DNA of 27,898 bases from Ardenticatenaceae bacterium (GTDB lineage: Bacteria; Chloroflexota; Anaerolineae; Promineifilales; Promineifilaceae), in the NCBI GenBank assembly GCA_020634495.1, contig JACKBR010000062.1:1-27898 (forward strand), written 5' to 3'. The position numbers and the translations under genes are program-made. The notes beneath the pieces are model-generated. The model searched no databases and was not told where the DNA came from. It worked only from the letters and a program-made list of their open reading frames with translations. Position 1 is the stretch's first letter, and every line of letters starts with the position of its first letter. Positions 1 through 8,125 of this stretch are shown here, piece after piece.

Positions 1-535
1 CGGTTCCACGTTTAATCAAACTATAAGTGGTAAACCAAGTATGTCCGGCCCCACACTGCCATTGAGTTTTGGTTTTTGTATTCTTTACCGGTGGTCCTAG
101 CCAAACAAAACCACGCTCTTTGGCCAGCGCATGATAACTCGCTTCGGTTTTGCGTCGATTATCATGTCCTGCGCAATATGGACACTTTCCCCTTAAACGT
201 ATTCCATTATAGGTTGCAAACCAGGTATGATTCTTAGGACATCGCCATTTTGTTTTTGTGTTGACGTTTTTCGGTAATGGCCCTAGCCATTCTATGTATC
301 TTTGTTTGGCTAAAGCAATGTAATCTTTGGCTTCTTTGCGAGCTGTGCTGCTACAGTAAGGGCAGCCAGTCTCAACGAATTTAATATTGCGATAGTTAGC
401 TTCCCAAACATGCCCTTCCGCGCAACGCCAGGTGGTTTTCTGGCCAATATTTTTAGGAACTTCTTCACCTAACCAATCCAGTTGGCGATCTCGTGCTAAT
501 TGTTCATAATGATGTTGCGTAAGTCTTCTAGGCAC
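1..535 (-). CDS. Tandem zinc-ribbon repeat protein, 3' part outside window
   Basis: A 178-codon reading frame stays open to the left edge, so the C-terminus is missing. I chose the GTG at 535-533 because GGAG lies 6 nt upstream and the frame is closed by a TGA near 615. The product is a tandem repeat of one module: W-L-G, then W-x-C-x3-H-x-W, then a CP-x-C knuckle. W36/C38/H42/W44 pair with C58-P-Y-C61, a second copy follows with a CPYC knuckle, and a third W-x-C-x3-H-x-W is cut by the edge. Spacing and the Cys/His pairs indicate repeated treble-clef or zinc-ribbon folds, as in the DUF4379-like probable zinc-ribbon families. The lysine/arginine-rich spacers suggest nucleic-acid binding, but no catalytic domain is visible. 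Function unknown. It is divergent from the nuclease gene at 1078. Confidence 0.72.
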   Translation of the reverse strand, partial: MPRRLTQHHYEQLARDRQLDWLGEEVPKNIGQKTTWRCAEGHVWEANYRNIKFVETGCPYCSSTARKEAKDYIALAKQRYIEWLGPLPKNVNTKTKWRCPKNHTWFATYNGIRLRGKCPYCAGHDNRRKTEASYHALAKERGFVWLGPPVKNTKTKTQWQCGAGHTWFTTYSLIKRGT

Positions 536-1077
536 TAGATTCTCCAGAATATATATACGCGCGGCACGGTTGTTAGTGGTGCCAGGCTGGGCATAATAGG
601 GATAACCCTTATTTCATATAAATACTTAAGCGAACTTGTAAGAAACCATGTAAGCCCTAAATCGTTAAATTAGAGATGGAAAATTAGCTTCTTTTTCCCG
701 AGTAACCAGCAGTTAAAAATGTAATGATGCCAGCTATAGATATTAACTATGTTGCCTGTCATCGATTATTACTCCAGGTGAAAAAAGCTGGAAAAGTAAT
801 TCTTTAGCCATTAAATAGACGGAAAGAGATTTGCTTAACTCCTTGTTATCATTTATTTTAACCGTCTGTTAACAACTGTCATATACAGTTTGTGTCTGGA
901 CGTTTGAGTACCTCTTTGCGGGAGAAGAATGCCCTCTCAATATATTCATCCGACTGGATAGTATGGTTCTCCTCACCAAAAGGCGAACCGGAAAGGAGGA
1001 ATCCCCTTTATAGCAGGTTGATAGAACAATACTCACACTATACCCATCATTTTGATTAGTTAGTATTTGGAGGAAAC
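536..1077. other. Intergenic region between the zinc-ribbon gene and the nuclease gene
   Basis: 542 nt, AT-rich on the left, with no convincing ORF. It must hold the divergent promoters. Between about 920 and 1010 several short segments can pair (GGAGAA with TTCTCC about 40 nt apart; AAAGG with CCTTT around 995-1012), so the nuclease mRNA may have a folded leader, but no known riboswitch signature is recognised. Confidence 0.4.
1018..1044 (+). promoter_or_regulatory. Possible sigma70-type promoter for the secreted nuclease
   Basis: TTGATA (1018-1023) and TATACC (1039-1044) are separated by 15 nt, 34 nt before the ATG. The spacing is short, so this is only a candidate. The ribosome binding site is clear: GGAGG at 1069-1073 just before ATG 1078. 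Confidence 0.28.
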
Positions 1078-4000
1078 ATGAAGCAACACAAACTTTTATT
1101 AAGCCTTGCTCTCCTGGTTTTTATGCTTACAGCGTCACTGAGCATAAATAATCCAGTCCGCGCAGCGGCTGCGGATCTATTCATTTCCGAATATATCGAA
1201 GGGTCAAGCTTCAATAAAGCCATTGAGCTCTACAACGGGACAGGTGCCGCTGTAGATTTGGACGCGGGTCTGTACACCTTAGAGCTGTACAGCAATGGCG
1301 CTGCGACCCCCAGTCAATCCGTCGCCCTAACTGGCACCGTTGCCGACGGCGACGTGTTTGTTTTAGCCCATAGTTCAGCCGATGCTGCCATTTTGGCAGA
1401 AACGGATCAGATCAGCGGCAGTGTTATCAATTACAACGGCGATGATGCCGTTGTGCTGCGTAAAGATGGCGCGGTTGTTGATGCCTTCGGCCAGATTGGC
1501 TTTGACCCCGGTAGTGAATGGCCCGGCGGTGGCCAGAACGACACCCTGCGCCGCGCAGAAACGGTGTGCGCAGGCGATACAAACCCAGATGACGCCTTTG
1601 ATGCTTCTGTAGAATGGGTCACCTTCGCTCAGGATACCTTTGATGGCCTGGGCAGCCACACAGCCGACTGTGGCGGTGGTGGTTCTGCGGCCACAGAACT
1701 ATTTATGTCTGAATACATCGAGGGGTCAAGCTTCAATAAAGCCATTGAGATTTTCAATGGTACTGGCTCAGCTATCGACCTGGACGCTGGCCTTTATACT
1801 TTGGAGCTGTATAGCAATGGCGCTGCGACCCCCAGTCAATCTGTCGCCCTCACCGGCAGCGTTGCCGATGGCGACGTTTTTGTTTTAGCCCACAGTTCAG
1901 CCGATGCTGCCATTTTGGCAGAAACGGATCAGATCAGCGGCAGCGTCATCAACTTTAATGGGGATGACGGGATTATCTTGCGTAAAGATGGCGCGGTTGT
2001 TGATGCTTTCGGCCAGATTGGCTTTGACCCCGGCAGTGAATGGCCCGGCGGTGGCCAGAACGACACCCTGCGCCGCGCAGAAACAGTGTGCGCAGGCGAT
2101 ACCAACCCAGATGACGCTTTTGATGCTTCTGGAGAATGGGTCACCTTCGCTCAGGATACCTTTGATGGCCTAGGCAGCCACGCGGCCGATTGTGGCGGCG
2201 TGACGGTTGCCGGTCCCAAAATCAACGAATTCTCAGCCAGCACTACCGGCACAGACGTAGAATATGTCGAGGTATTTGGCACGCCAGATACCGACTATTC
2301 TGCTTATACAATCCTGGAGATCGAAGGGGACAGCACTTCGGCAACCGGGACAATTGATGAGGTCATCGCTGTAGGCAGTACAGACGCCAATGGTTTCTGG
2401 CTTGGTGATTTAGCTGCCAATACATTGGAGAACGGAACGGTTTCGCTCCTGCTTGTACAGAACTTTACTGGCGCTTTTGGAGACGATCTAGACACCGATG
2501 ACGATGGCGTTTTGGATGTCACTCCATGGGATGCAATTGCCGACGCCGTCTCTGTCAATGATGGTGGGTCTGGCGACCTGACCTATGGCGTGCCGGAACT
2601 CGGCCAAAACTATGACGGGGTAAGCAGTTTTGCCCCGGGTGGTGCCTCCCGTATTCCAGATGGATTCGATACGGATTCGGCCACTGATTGGGTACGTAAT
2701 GATTTCGACCTGGCAGGCATACCCGGTGAGACTGGCTCTCCGGTTGTGGGCGAGGCATATAACACGCCTGGGGCGATGAACGAAGTTTTTGTTCCCCCGC
2801 CGCTTAGCTGTGACACGGCAGATGTTGCCACCCCGATCTACGAGATTCAAGGCAATGGCGCTAGCAGCCCCTTGGACGGCACCGCTGTTGTCGTTGACGG
2901 TGTTGTAGTCGGTGATTTCCAAGAAGGGGATGGCGACCATACCGATTTGGACGGGTTTTACCTGCAAGATGAGTTTGGCGATGGTGATGCCACCACCTCC
3001 GATGGTATCTTCGTCTTTGCGCCTGGCGCAATTGATGTTGTCCCAGGTGATTTGGTGCGCGTCAGTGGTACCGTTGACGAGTTCTTCAGTTTGACCGAAA
3101 TCACAAGTGTTGATGCGGTTCTGCTTTGCGGAACAGGCAGTGTTGCCCCAACGACCATTACCGTACCCTCTGATTTTGAAGCGTATGAAGGCATGTTGGT
3201 AACAGTTGGCCATACTCTGTACATTTCCGAATTTTTTAACTACGACAGATTTGGGGAAATTGTTCTCACCCCAGACCGTCAATATCAGCCAACGGCTATC
3301 TTTGAGCCGGGCAGCCCAGACCAGATGGCTTTGGCAGCCGCCAATACCGCAAACCGAATTACCCTGGATGATGGGCGCACTTCCCAAAATCCTGATCCGG
3401 CCATTCATCCCAATGGTTTTGAGTTCACCTTAACGAATACGTTCCGGGGCGGCGATAGCCTGGACAACGTTACTGGTGTCGTGGATTATCGCTTTGACCT
3501 CTATCGTATCCAACCCACCCAAGGGGCGGATTACACGTCTCTCAATCCGCGAACAGCTGCTCCCGACCCTGTCGGCGGCAGCCTGCAAGTCGCATCCTTT
3601 AACGTGCTGAACTACTTCAACGGAGACGGTTCCGGTGGCGGGTTCCCCACTGCGCGCGGTGCCGACAATCTGGATGAGTTCAACCGCCAGCGGGACAAAA
3701 TTATTGCAGCCATCACGACCATTGACGCTGATGTCGTGGGCTTGATGGAAATTGAGAATGATGGCTATGATGCCTTTAGCGCCATTGCCGATCTGGTTAA
3801 TGGCCTGAATGACGCGACTGCACCAGGCACCTATGCCTTTGTTGACCCAGGCGTTCCGCTTATTGGCACGGATGAAATTGCCGTTGGCCTTATTTACAAG
3901 CCAGCAACGGTTACACCATTTGGTGCCAGCGCCATACTGGATTCTTCAGTCGATTCCCGCTTCAATGATGCCAAGAACCGCCCCGCCCTGGCGCAAAGCT

Positions 4001-4953
4001 TCATGGAAAACAGCAGTGGTGCTGTCGTTACCGTTGTGGTGAACCACCTCAAATCCAAAGGCTCTGCCTGTGATGATGTTGGTGACCCAGACCTGGGTGA
4101 TGGGGCAGGGAACTGTAATATCACCCGTCTTCTGGCGGCAGAAGCAATGGTTGACTGGTTAGCCACCGACCCCACGGGGAGTGGTGATCCAGACTTCCTT
4201 ATCATTGGCGACCTGAACTCGTATGATAAGGAAGACCCCATCAACGCGATTCTGGCAGGTTCGGATGATACCTTGGGTACATCCGATGATTACACCGACC
4301 TGGCATTTGTCTATGGTGGTGAGCTAGCCTACAGCTACGTGTTTGATGGACAGTTAGGGTACCTGGATTATGCGTTAGCTAACGGCACCTTGACGGGTCA
4401 GGTCACGGGCAACACGATCTGGCATATTAACGCTGATGAACCTGATCTCCTGGATTACGACACGTCTTTCAAGCAAGACGCACAGGATGCCTTGTATGAG
4501 CCAAACGCTTACCGAGCTTCAGATCATGATCCGGTGATTGTGGGTCTTGACCTGAATGCCCCTCCCTACTGCGGCGATGCGTATGCCAGTAAAATGTACA
4601 TATGGCCACCGGATCACCGATTCGATGACATTTCTGTTTTGGGTGTTACGGATCCGGATGGGGATGCAATTTCTATCATCATCGATGCTATCTTCCAGGA
4701 CGAACCGGTTCTCGGCCCTGGCAGCGGCAACTTTGCCCCTGACGGCATGGGCGTTGGCACGTCCATAGCCCAGGTGCGGGCAGAGCGGGATGGTGGCGGA
4801 AACGGCCGTGTCTATCACATCTTCTTCACAGCCAGCGATGGCAACGGGAACGAATGTAGTGGTGAAGTGTTGGTCACCATCCTGCGCAACCGTGGCGCTG
4901 CTGGTCTGCCGGTTGATGATGGAGCTCTCTACGACTCGACGTTGATTCCGTAA
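1078..4953 (+). CDS. Secreted ExeM/NucH-type endonuclease with lamin-tail domains
   Basis: 1291 residues, predicted to be exported and to cut extracellular DNA or RNA. Residues 1-30 form a Sec signal peptide ending near VRAAAA. Two nearly identical lamin-tail domains follow (about 32-205 and 206-379), then a diverged third one (about 380-570) and an OB-fold-like segment (about 590-720). From about 837 comes an endonuclease/exonuclease/phosphatase domain opening with VASFNVLNYF. Its expected metal and catalytic residues are visible: E891 in LMEIEN, N989/H990 in VNHLKSKG, D1045 and N1047 in GDLNSYD, and the terminal D1149-H1150-D1151. The last 135 residues (WPPDHRFDDISV ... RAERDGGGNGR) form a beta-rich Ig-like tail seen on surface and secreted proteins. 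ATG 1078 has a strong GGAGG. Likely role: nutrient (phosphate or nucleotide) scavenging or biofilm DNA turnover; that role is inference. Only one ACGGCCGT site (4802) lies in this long gene, unlike the genes from 6.2 kb onward. Confidence 0.93.
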   Translation: MKQHKLLLSLALLVFMLTASLSINNPVRAAAADLFISEYIEGSSFNKAIELYNGTGAAVDLDAGLYTLELYSNGAATPSQSVALTGTVADGDVFVLAHSSADAAILAETDQISGSVINYNGDDAVVLRKDGAVVDAFGQIGFDPGSEWPGGGQNDTLRRAETVCAGDTNPDDAFDASVEWVTFAQDTFDGLGSHTADCGGGGSAATELFMSEYIEGSSFNKAIEIFNGTGSAIDLDAGLYTLELYSNGAATPSQSVALTGSVADGDVFVLAHSSADAAILAETDQISGSVINFNGDDGIILRKDGAVVDAFGQIGFDPGSEWPGGGQNDTLRRAETVCAGDTNPDDAFDASGEWVTFAQDTFDGLGSHAADCGGVTVAGPKINEFSASTTGTDVEYVEVFGTPDTDYSAYTILEIEGDSTSATGTIDEVIAVGSTDANGFWLGDLAANTLENGTVSLLLVQNFTGAFGDDLDTDDDGVLDVTPWDAIADAVSVNDGGSGDLTYGVPELGQNYDGVSSFAPGGASRIPDGFDTDSATDWVRNDFDLAGIPGETGSPVVGEAYNTPGAMNEVFVPPPLSCDTADVATPIYEIQGNGASSPLDGTAVVVDGVVVGDFQEGDGDHTDLDGFYLQDEFGDGDATTSDGIFVFAPGAIDVVPGDLVRVSGTVDEFFSLTEITSVDAVLLCGTGSVAPTTITVPSDFEAYEGMLVTVGHTLYISEFFNYDRFGEIVLTPDRQYQPTAIFEPGSPDQMALAAANTANRITLDDGRTSQNPDPAIHPNGFEFTLTNTFRGGDSLDNVTGVVDYRFDLYRIQPTQGADYTSLNPRTAAPDPVGGSLQVASFNVLNYFNGDGSGGGFPTARGADNLDEFNRQRDKIIAAITTIDADVVGLMEIENDGYDAFSAIADLVNGLNDATAPGTYAFVDPGVPLIGTDEIAVGLIYKPATVTPFGASAILDSSVDSRFNDAKNRPALAQSFMENSSGAVVTVVVNHLKSKGSACDDVGDPDLGDGAGNCNITRLLAAEAMVDWLATDPTGSGDPDFLIIGDLNSYDKEDPINAILAGSDDTLGTSDDYTDLAFVYGGELAYSYVFDGQLGYLDYALANGTLTGQVTGNTIWHINADEPDLLDYDTSFKQDAQDALYEPNAYRASDHDPVIVGLDLNAPPYCGDAYASKMYIWPPDHRFDDISVLGVTDPDGDAISIIIDAIFQDEPVLGPGSGNFAPDGMGVGTSIAQVRAERDGGGNGRVYHIFFTASDGNGNECSGEVLVTILRNRGAAGLPVDDGALYDSTLIP
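1171..2214 (+). repeat. 522-bp tandem duplication inside the nuclease gene
   Basis: Two in-frame units of exactly 522 bp (174 codons), 1171-1692 and 1693-2214, encode lamin-tail domains 1 and 2. Many long stretches match almost base for base (for example 1480-1600 against 2002-2122), with differences mainly at third codon positions. This indicates a fairly recent internal duplication or continuing gene conversion. Confidence 0.95.
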
Positions 4954-4993
4954 GTTCGAGCGGCTTGTAACAGTTTAAGATACCTAAATAATA

Positions 4994-5035
4994 AAAGAGG
5001 CTTCCCGGCTAAAGCTTGAAGGAAGCCTCTTTTTC
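4994..5035 (+). terminator. Rho-independent terminator after the nuclease gene
   Basis: A perfect 12-bp stem (4994-5005 with 5021-5032, AAAGAGGCTTCC and its complement) with a 15-nt loop runs into a T tract (5029-5034). It lies 41 nt after the stop codon, and the A-rich left flank could let it work in both directions. Confidence 0.9.
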
Positions 5036-5317
5036 TTCAATTTTCTCTTCATTTTGTATGTCGATATGCTCATCACGGTTAAGCCCCCCAATAAAAAAAC
5101 TTCGTATGAATCCAAGTGTTCGGTGAAAAGTGCTTGAATGCAAACTTACTGCACCATCCGATCCACAAGGTGAATATCATCGATTTTTATCTTGTCAAGA
5201 ACACCTAAAAACGACAATCTCTAATCAATAAGTGGCATTTGGTGGCAACTTCGCTTGTTTTGGGCCTGGATGGTCAGATAATGCCCCTAAATCTGTCAAT
5301 ATTCCCGACGAAAAAAT
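5036..5317. other. Gene-free spacer
   Basis: No ORF with a plausible start and no repeat or strong hairpin was found here. It leads directly into the structured element at 5318. Confidence 0.5.
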
Positions 5318-5391
5318 CCTAAAATTTCTTAGAACGGCTCTCAGACGCTAAAACAGGGCTTCAGAACGACCGTTTAGCGCGTAACCGCGCT
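5318..5391 (+). repeat. 74-nt conserved element, copy 1
   Basis: It aligns without gaps to 25952-26025 in the same orientation (57 of 74 identical by my count). The block GCGCGTAACCGCGCT is fully conserved, as are TTTCTTAGA and GGCTCTCAG. It lies about 0.7 kb outside the left end of the minus-strand gene array. Confidence 0.85.
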
Positions 5392-5575
5392 TGGAGCGAC
5401 GATGCGCCTCAATACCCTTGGATAAATAGCCGGTAACCGGCCGCTTTTCTCGAATTCAACCGGATAAAAGGTCTTCTTTATTAAAAAGAACCCGTGCCAA
5501 CTGCCGTCTAAAGCGGCCGGACGTTTTCTTGGGGTAGCGATCCTAACCGCTGGGAAAAGCAGGTGAGTTCGCTAC
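5318..5575 (+). ncRNA. Candidate structured RNA with pseudoknot-like 5' domain
   Basis: A chain of complementary segments fills otherwise non-coding DNA. 5' domain (5318-5391): GGCTCT 5336-5341 can pair with AGGGCT 5355-5360, and its loop (CGCTAAA 5346-5352) pairs with TTTAGCG 5373-5379, giving an H-type pseudoknot. GCGCG-TAAC-CGCGC at 5377-5390 is an alternative hairpin that would exclude it. Next, a perfect 11-bp stem joins 5437-5447 to 5510-5520; the small hairpin GCCGG-TAA-CCGGC at 5429-5441 competes with its left arm. Last, GTAGCGA 5534-5540 pairs with TCGCTAC 5569-5575 around an inner stem-loop. Several pairs are G-U only on the plus strand, which favours plus-strand transcription. The 5' domain recurs at 25952. 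It matches no RNA family I recognise. The fold was worked out by eye, so the exact topology is uncertain. Confidence 0.42.
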
Positions 5576-5650
5576 GAGCTAACTCAGAAGATCGCTTATG
5601 AAGAAAGCCAACGCTGCCAGACGCTAACAACAGGTGGGGACAAAGACAAA

Positions 5651-5863
5651 TTGACGATAATAACCAAGCAGCTATTTAGCTACCAGTGGAATTTGATCCA
5701 CCGGCCATCGGTCGATGTAGAGGCAATAAATCGTTTCAGGATTAACCGTCATGGGCAGATTAGTACCCAGTATAAGCACGCCGTAAAAAAGGGGGTCATC
5801 AAGGACCCAGATCGTAAACAACTAATGCTCATCAGCTACCTGCTATTACTTGGATTAAAGTGA
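5651..5863 (+). CDS. Short hypothetical ORF or gene remnant
   Basis: 70 codons from a TTG, with no convincing ribosome binding site (a GGTGGGG lies too far upstream). The frame stays open back to about 5567 without a normal start codon, and the upstream codons read like protein (ELTQKIAYEESQRCQTL), so this may be the 3' remnant of a larger gene whose 5' part is lost. The product is basic, with KQLFSYQWN, RFRINRHGQIS and YKHAVKKG segments. No family recognised. It may equally be non-coding, since it follows directly on the structured RNA. Confidence 0.25.
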   Translation: MTIITKQLFSYQWNLIHRPSVDVEAINRFRINRHGQISTQYKHAVKKGVIKDPDRKQLMLISYLLLLGLK

Positions 5864-6005
5864 CTCATTAACGAGGTCTAGTGTGTATCGCTCTCTTCAT
5901 TTCTCTGAAATTTTCCAAGCCGCTACTCACACTACGGGCACATAATTACGGACTTCTCCTAGTATGAAAAATCTGGGTAAGGGTTTTTATTGGATCCATC
6001 ACCTA

Positions 6006-6278
6006 TCAGTTGAGATGGTTTATTGGTACAGATTTTGGCTGCCACAGCCGTCGTAATACCATTAGCCAAAGCGTCACAATTATCACACTTGCTAACCAGG
6101 CAAACGATGGGACAAGATGAGAAGACAATTTCGCCTGTAGCCACACCACACGACCGATTAGGCTACCTCAAAGCAGCAGATTGGCCCCAACGGCAATGAT
6201 AAAGACTGATATCTTAAATAAAGTTACCCAGAAAGAGGTAATATACGGCCGTTTTCCACCAGCCTCTGTTATATTCAT
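6006..6278 (-). pseudogene. Small two-helix membrane protein interrupted by in-frame TGA
   Basis: ATG 6278 has GGGGAGA 11 nt upstream and opens a 36-codon frame (MNITEAGGKRPYITSFW, then a hydrophobic helix FKISVFIIAVGANLLL) that stops at TGA 6170-6168. The same frame then continues with no further stop to 6006. The second part (GSLIGRVVWLQ ... PSFAWLASVIIVTLWLMVLRRLW) contains a clear second membrane helix ending in a positive cluster. The whole reads as a 90-residue two-helix protein broken by one nonsense codon. It lies 37 nt downstream of the ABC permease and is probably the last gene of that operon. Alternatives: only the first helix is made, or the TGA is read through. No family recognised. 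Confidence 0.55.
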
Positions 6279-6315
6279 CTTCGTATGATTCTCCCCTACA
6301 ACCAATCTGTTTGGC

Positions 6316-7125
6316 TCAAATGAACACGATGCCCACCACATACGGCACAAAAGCCAGCAATGCCAGCGCAGGGTGGCCGCGTCTCGGGCTGTTTTTGCTA
6401 TCCCAGCTAAAAAGATAAAGCGCCAAAAAGAAGGCTAGAATGCCGCTGCCAGCAAGCATCCCCACAGAAGCCCACGGGCTGAAATCAGCAACAGCACCCA
6501 TAGCCAGCCCATTGAACGCATTCATCGCGTGTGTGGCAGGCATAAGCTGGGCAAATATCTGGGCCGATTCCGGCAACATGCTATAGGGCAGCATTAGCCC
6601 ACCCAAAATCATCGACGGTATAAAGATGATCTGAGAGTACAAGACCGTCATTCGTGTGGAAGGGGAGACAACGCCAATCAACAGGCCAAGACCAGAGCAA
6701 GCTAGCGATAAAGCCACCATGACAATGAAGAAATTGAGCCCAACACCTGGCGTGGCGGCGGCAAATAACCAGGGGGCACTAAATGTGATGATGAGGGTGA
6801 CAATGGCTAAATGCAGCCCTGTTGTAAGCCCCGGAATGAGCAATATAGATGCAGCTGGAACGCCGTTGATTTTGTAGCTGCGAAAGATGCCCGATTCCCT
6901 GGCGTTTACCAATGGATCGGGCAAACCCAGCAGCGTTGCCGCCAAAATACCAAACGTAACCATGGCCGGAATCATGGTTTCGCGAAAAAGCGGATTGATT
7001 CCCGGCATGATGGCCCCCATCATCAAGTAAAAGCCAAGAGGGAACAGATAGTTCATCAGCAGCAGGGTTTTGTTGCGAATCCCGGTTTTAAATTCAAAGC
7101 TGAAATGTGTCGTAAAAGCAGACAT
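6316..7125 (-). CDS. ABC-2 type transporter permease
   Basis: 269 residues with about six hydrophobic helices in the ABC-2 export pattern: a cytoplasmic N-terminus (FTTHFSFEFKTGIRNK), helix 1 (LLLMNYLFPLGFYLM), the amphipathic linker VNARESGIFRSYKINGVP typical of ABC-2 permeases, then helices up to FVPYVVGIVFI. Start ATG 7125 lies 2 nt after the stop of the ATPase gene at 7128, so the two are co-transcribed and probably translationally coupled. Together they should export a lipid, a polysaccharide precursor or a peptide/drug; the substrate cannot be read from the sequence. Confidence 0.9.
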   Translation of the reverse strand: MSAFTTHFSFEFKTGIRNKTLLLMNYLFPLGFYLMMGAIMPGINPLFRETMIPAMVTFGILAATLLGLPDPLVNARESGIFRSYKINGVPAASILLIPGLTTGLHLAIVTLIITFSAPWLFAAATPGVGLNFFIVMVALSLACSGLGLLIGVVSPSTRMTVLYSQIIFIPSMILGGLMLPYSMLPESAQIFAQLMPATHAMNAFNGLAMGAVADFSPWASVGMLAGSGILAFFLALYLFSWDSKNSPRRGHPALALLAFVPYVVGIVFI

Positions 7126-7127
7126 AG

Positions 7128-8063
7128 TTACTCTCCAGAAGCATCATGGTTTGTCAATTCTAAAAAGCGTTCTTCTAAAGACGGCCGTTCCACCCGTAAA
7201 TCTATTAATTCATCAGCCAATCCTTGCACATAGGTGATGACGGCAGGAACGGTTTGGGCAATGTCGTGGCTAAAGTAGATAGCATACCTTTCCTTAAACT
7301 GCGCTTGCGTCACAGCCGGGAACGTGGGCTGATTGTGCAGCAGGATATTTGCTTTTGTGTGAACCGATACTTTTGTCAGACCTGCTCCAGTCGCTGTGAT
7401 TTCCATGGGGGTGCCGATGGCGGCGATACGACCGTTGAGCAAAATCGCCACCCGATCAGACATCTGCTCCGCCTCAGCCATATCGTGGGTTGCCAGCATG
7501 ATCGTGGTGCCGCTTTCTCGTAACTCCTTCATCAAGCTGTGCAACTCGGCCCGAGAAGCCACATCCAGGCCCGCCGTTGGCTCGTCTAGAAATAAGACCT
7601 GCGGCTCGTGGGCAATGGCTAAAGCCAGCGACAGCCGCCGTTGCTGACCTGTGGATAATTCGTGAAACTGGGTCTTGCGTTTAACCGTTAAGCCAAATCG
7701 ATCCAGCAGATCGTAGCGGGGCACCACACCATGATAGGCGCAGAAAAAAGCCATTGCTTCATTGGGCGTCATCGCTTCCGGCATTCCGGCCGCTTGCAAC
7801 TGTACACCGATGACATGGCGCAGCTTACGCGCCTCTCTGGCGGGATCGATTCCGGCAACATCCAGCGTGCCGCTGTCTGGTTGACGCAGTCCTTCCAGGC
7901 ATTCCAGCGTGGTGGTTTTGCCTGCGCCATTTGGGCCAAGCAGGCCAAAAATTTCGCCTGGCTGCACAATGAAGCTGATGTCGTCTACAGCCACAAAATC
8001 ACCGTACGTTTTGTGAAAGTTAGAGATGTTTATCATAGGGTTGGTCATTTTTATTTCATTCAC
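7128..8063 (-). CDS. ABC transporter ATP-binding protein
   Basis: 311 residues. Walker A GPNGAGKT at 43-50, Q-loop Q88, signature LSTGQ at 136-140, Walker B VLFLDEP at 156-162 and switch H193 in ATHDMAEAEQ are all intact, so this is an active ATPase. The C-terminal 90 residues after the core are the extension usual in DrrA/CcmA-like drug or lipid exporter subunits. ATG 8063 has AGG only 3 nt upstream; the in-frame ATG at 8048 is an alternative start. Partner permease directly downstream; a lone receiver protein lies 62 nt upstream in the same direction. Confidence 0.93.
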   Translation of the reverse strand: MNEIKMTNPMINISNFHKTYGDFVAVDDISFIVQPGEIFGLLGPNGAGKTTTLECLEGLRQPDSGTLDVAGIDPAREARKLRHVIGVQLQAAGMPEAMTPNEAMAFFCAYHGVVPRYDLLDRFGLTVKRKTQFHELSTGQQRRLSLALAIAHEPQVLFLDEPTAGLDVASRAELHSLMKELRESGTTIMLATHDMAEAEQMSDRVAILLNGRIAAIGTPMEITATGAGLTKVSVHTKANILLHNQPTFPAVTQAQFKERYAIYFSHDIAQTVPAVITYVQGLADELIDLRVERPSLEERFLELTNHDASGE

Positions 8064-8125
8064 CTAAAAAATAAAGTTATCAATTTTCCAAGCGGAAATT
8101 CCAAATCCTTCATCTTAAATTATAA

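Noticed and set aside
1171..2214. Tandem repeats considered as a CRISPR-like array
   Set aside because: The unit is 522 bp, in frame and encodes a protein domain; there are no short repeats with unique spacers.
2488..3408. 306-codon open frame on the minus strand
   Set aside because: It lies antisense within the nuclease gene, has no ribosome binding site, and reads as low-quality protein; the plus-strand frame is clearly coding.
5318..5575. Group II intron or integron attC site
   Set aside because: No domain V hairpin, no reverse transcriptase, and no GTTRRRY/RYYYAAC pair could be found.
5959..6144. Cys-rich 61-codon frame that could be a bacteriocin-like peptide
   Set aside because: It overlaps the second half of the interrupted membrane gene in another frame, starts at GTG without a ribosome binding site, and the other frame encodes a better membrane helix.
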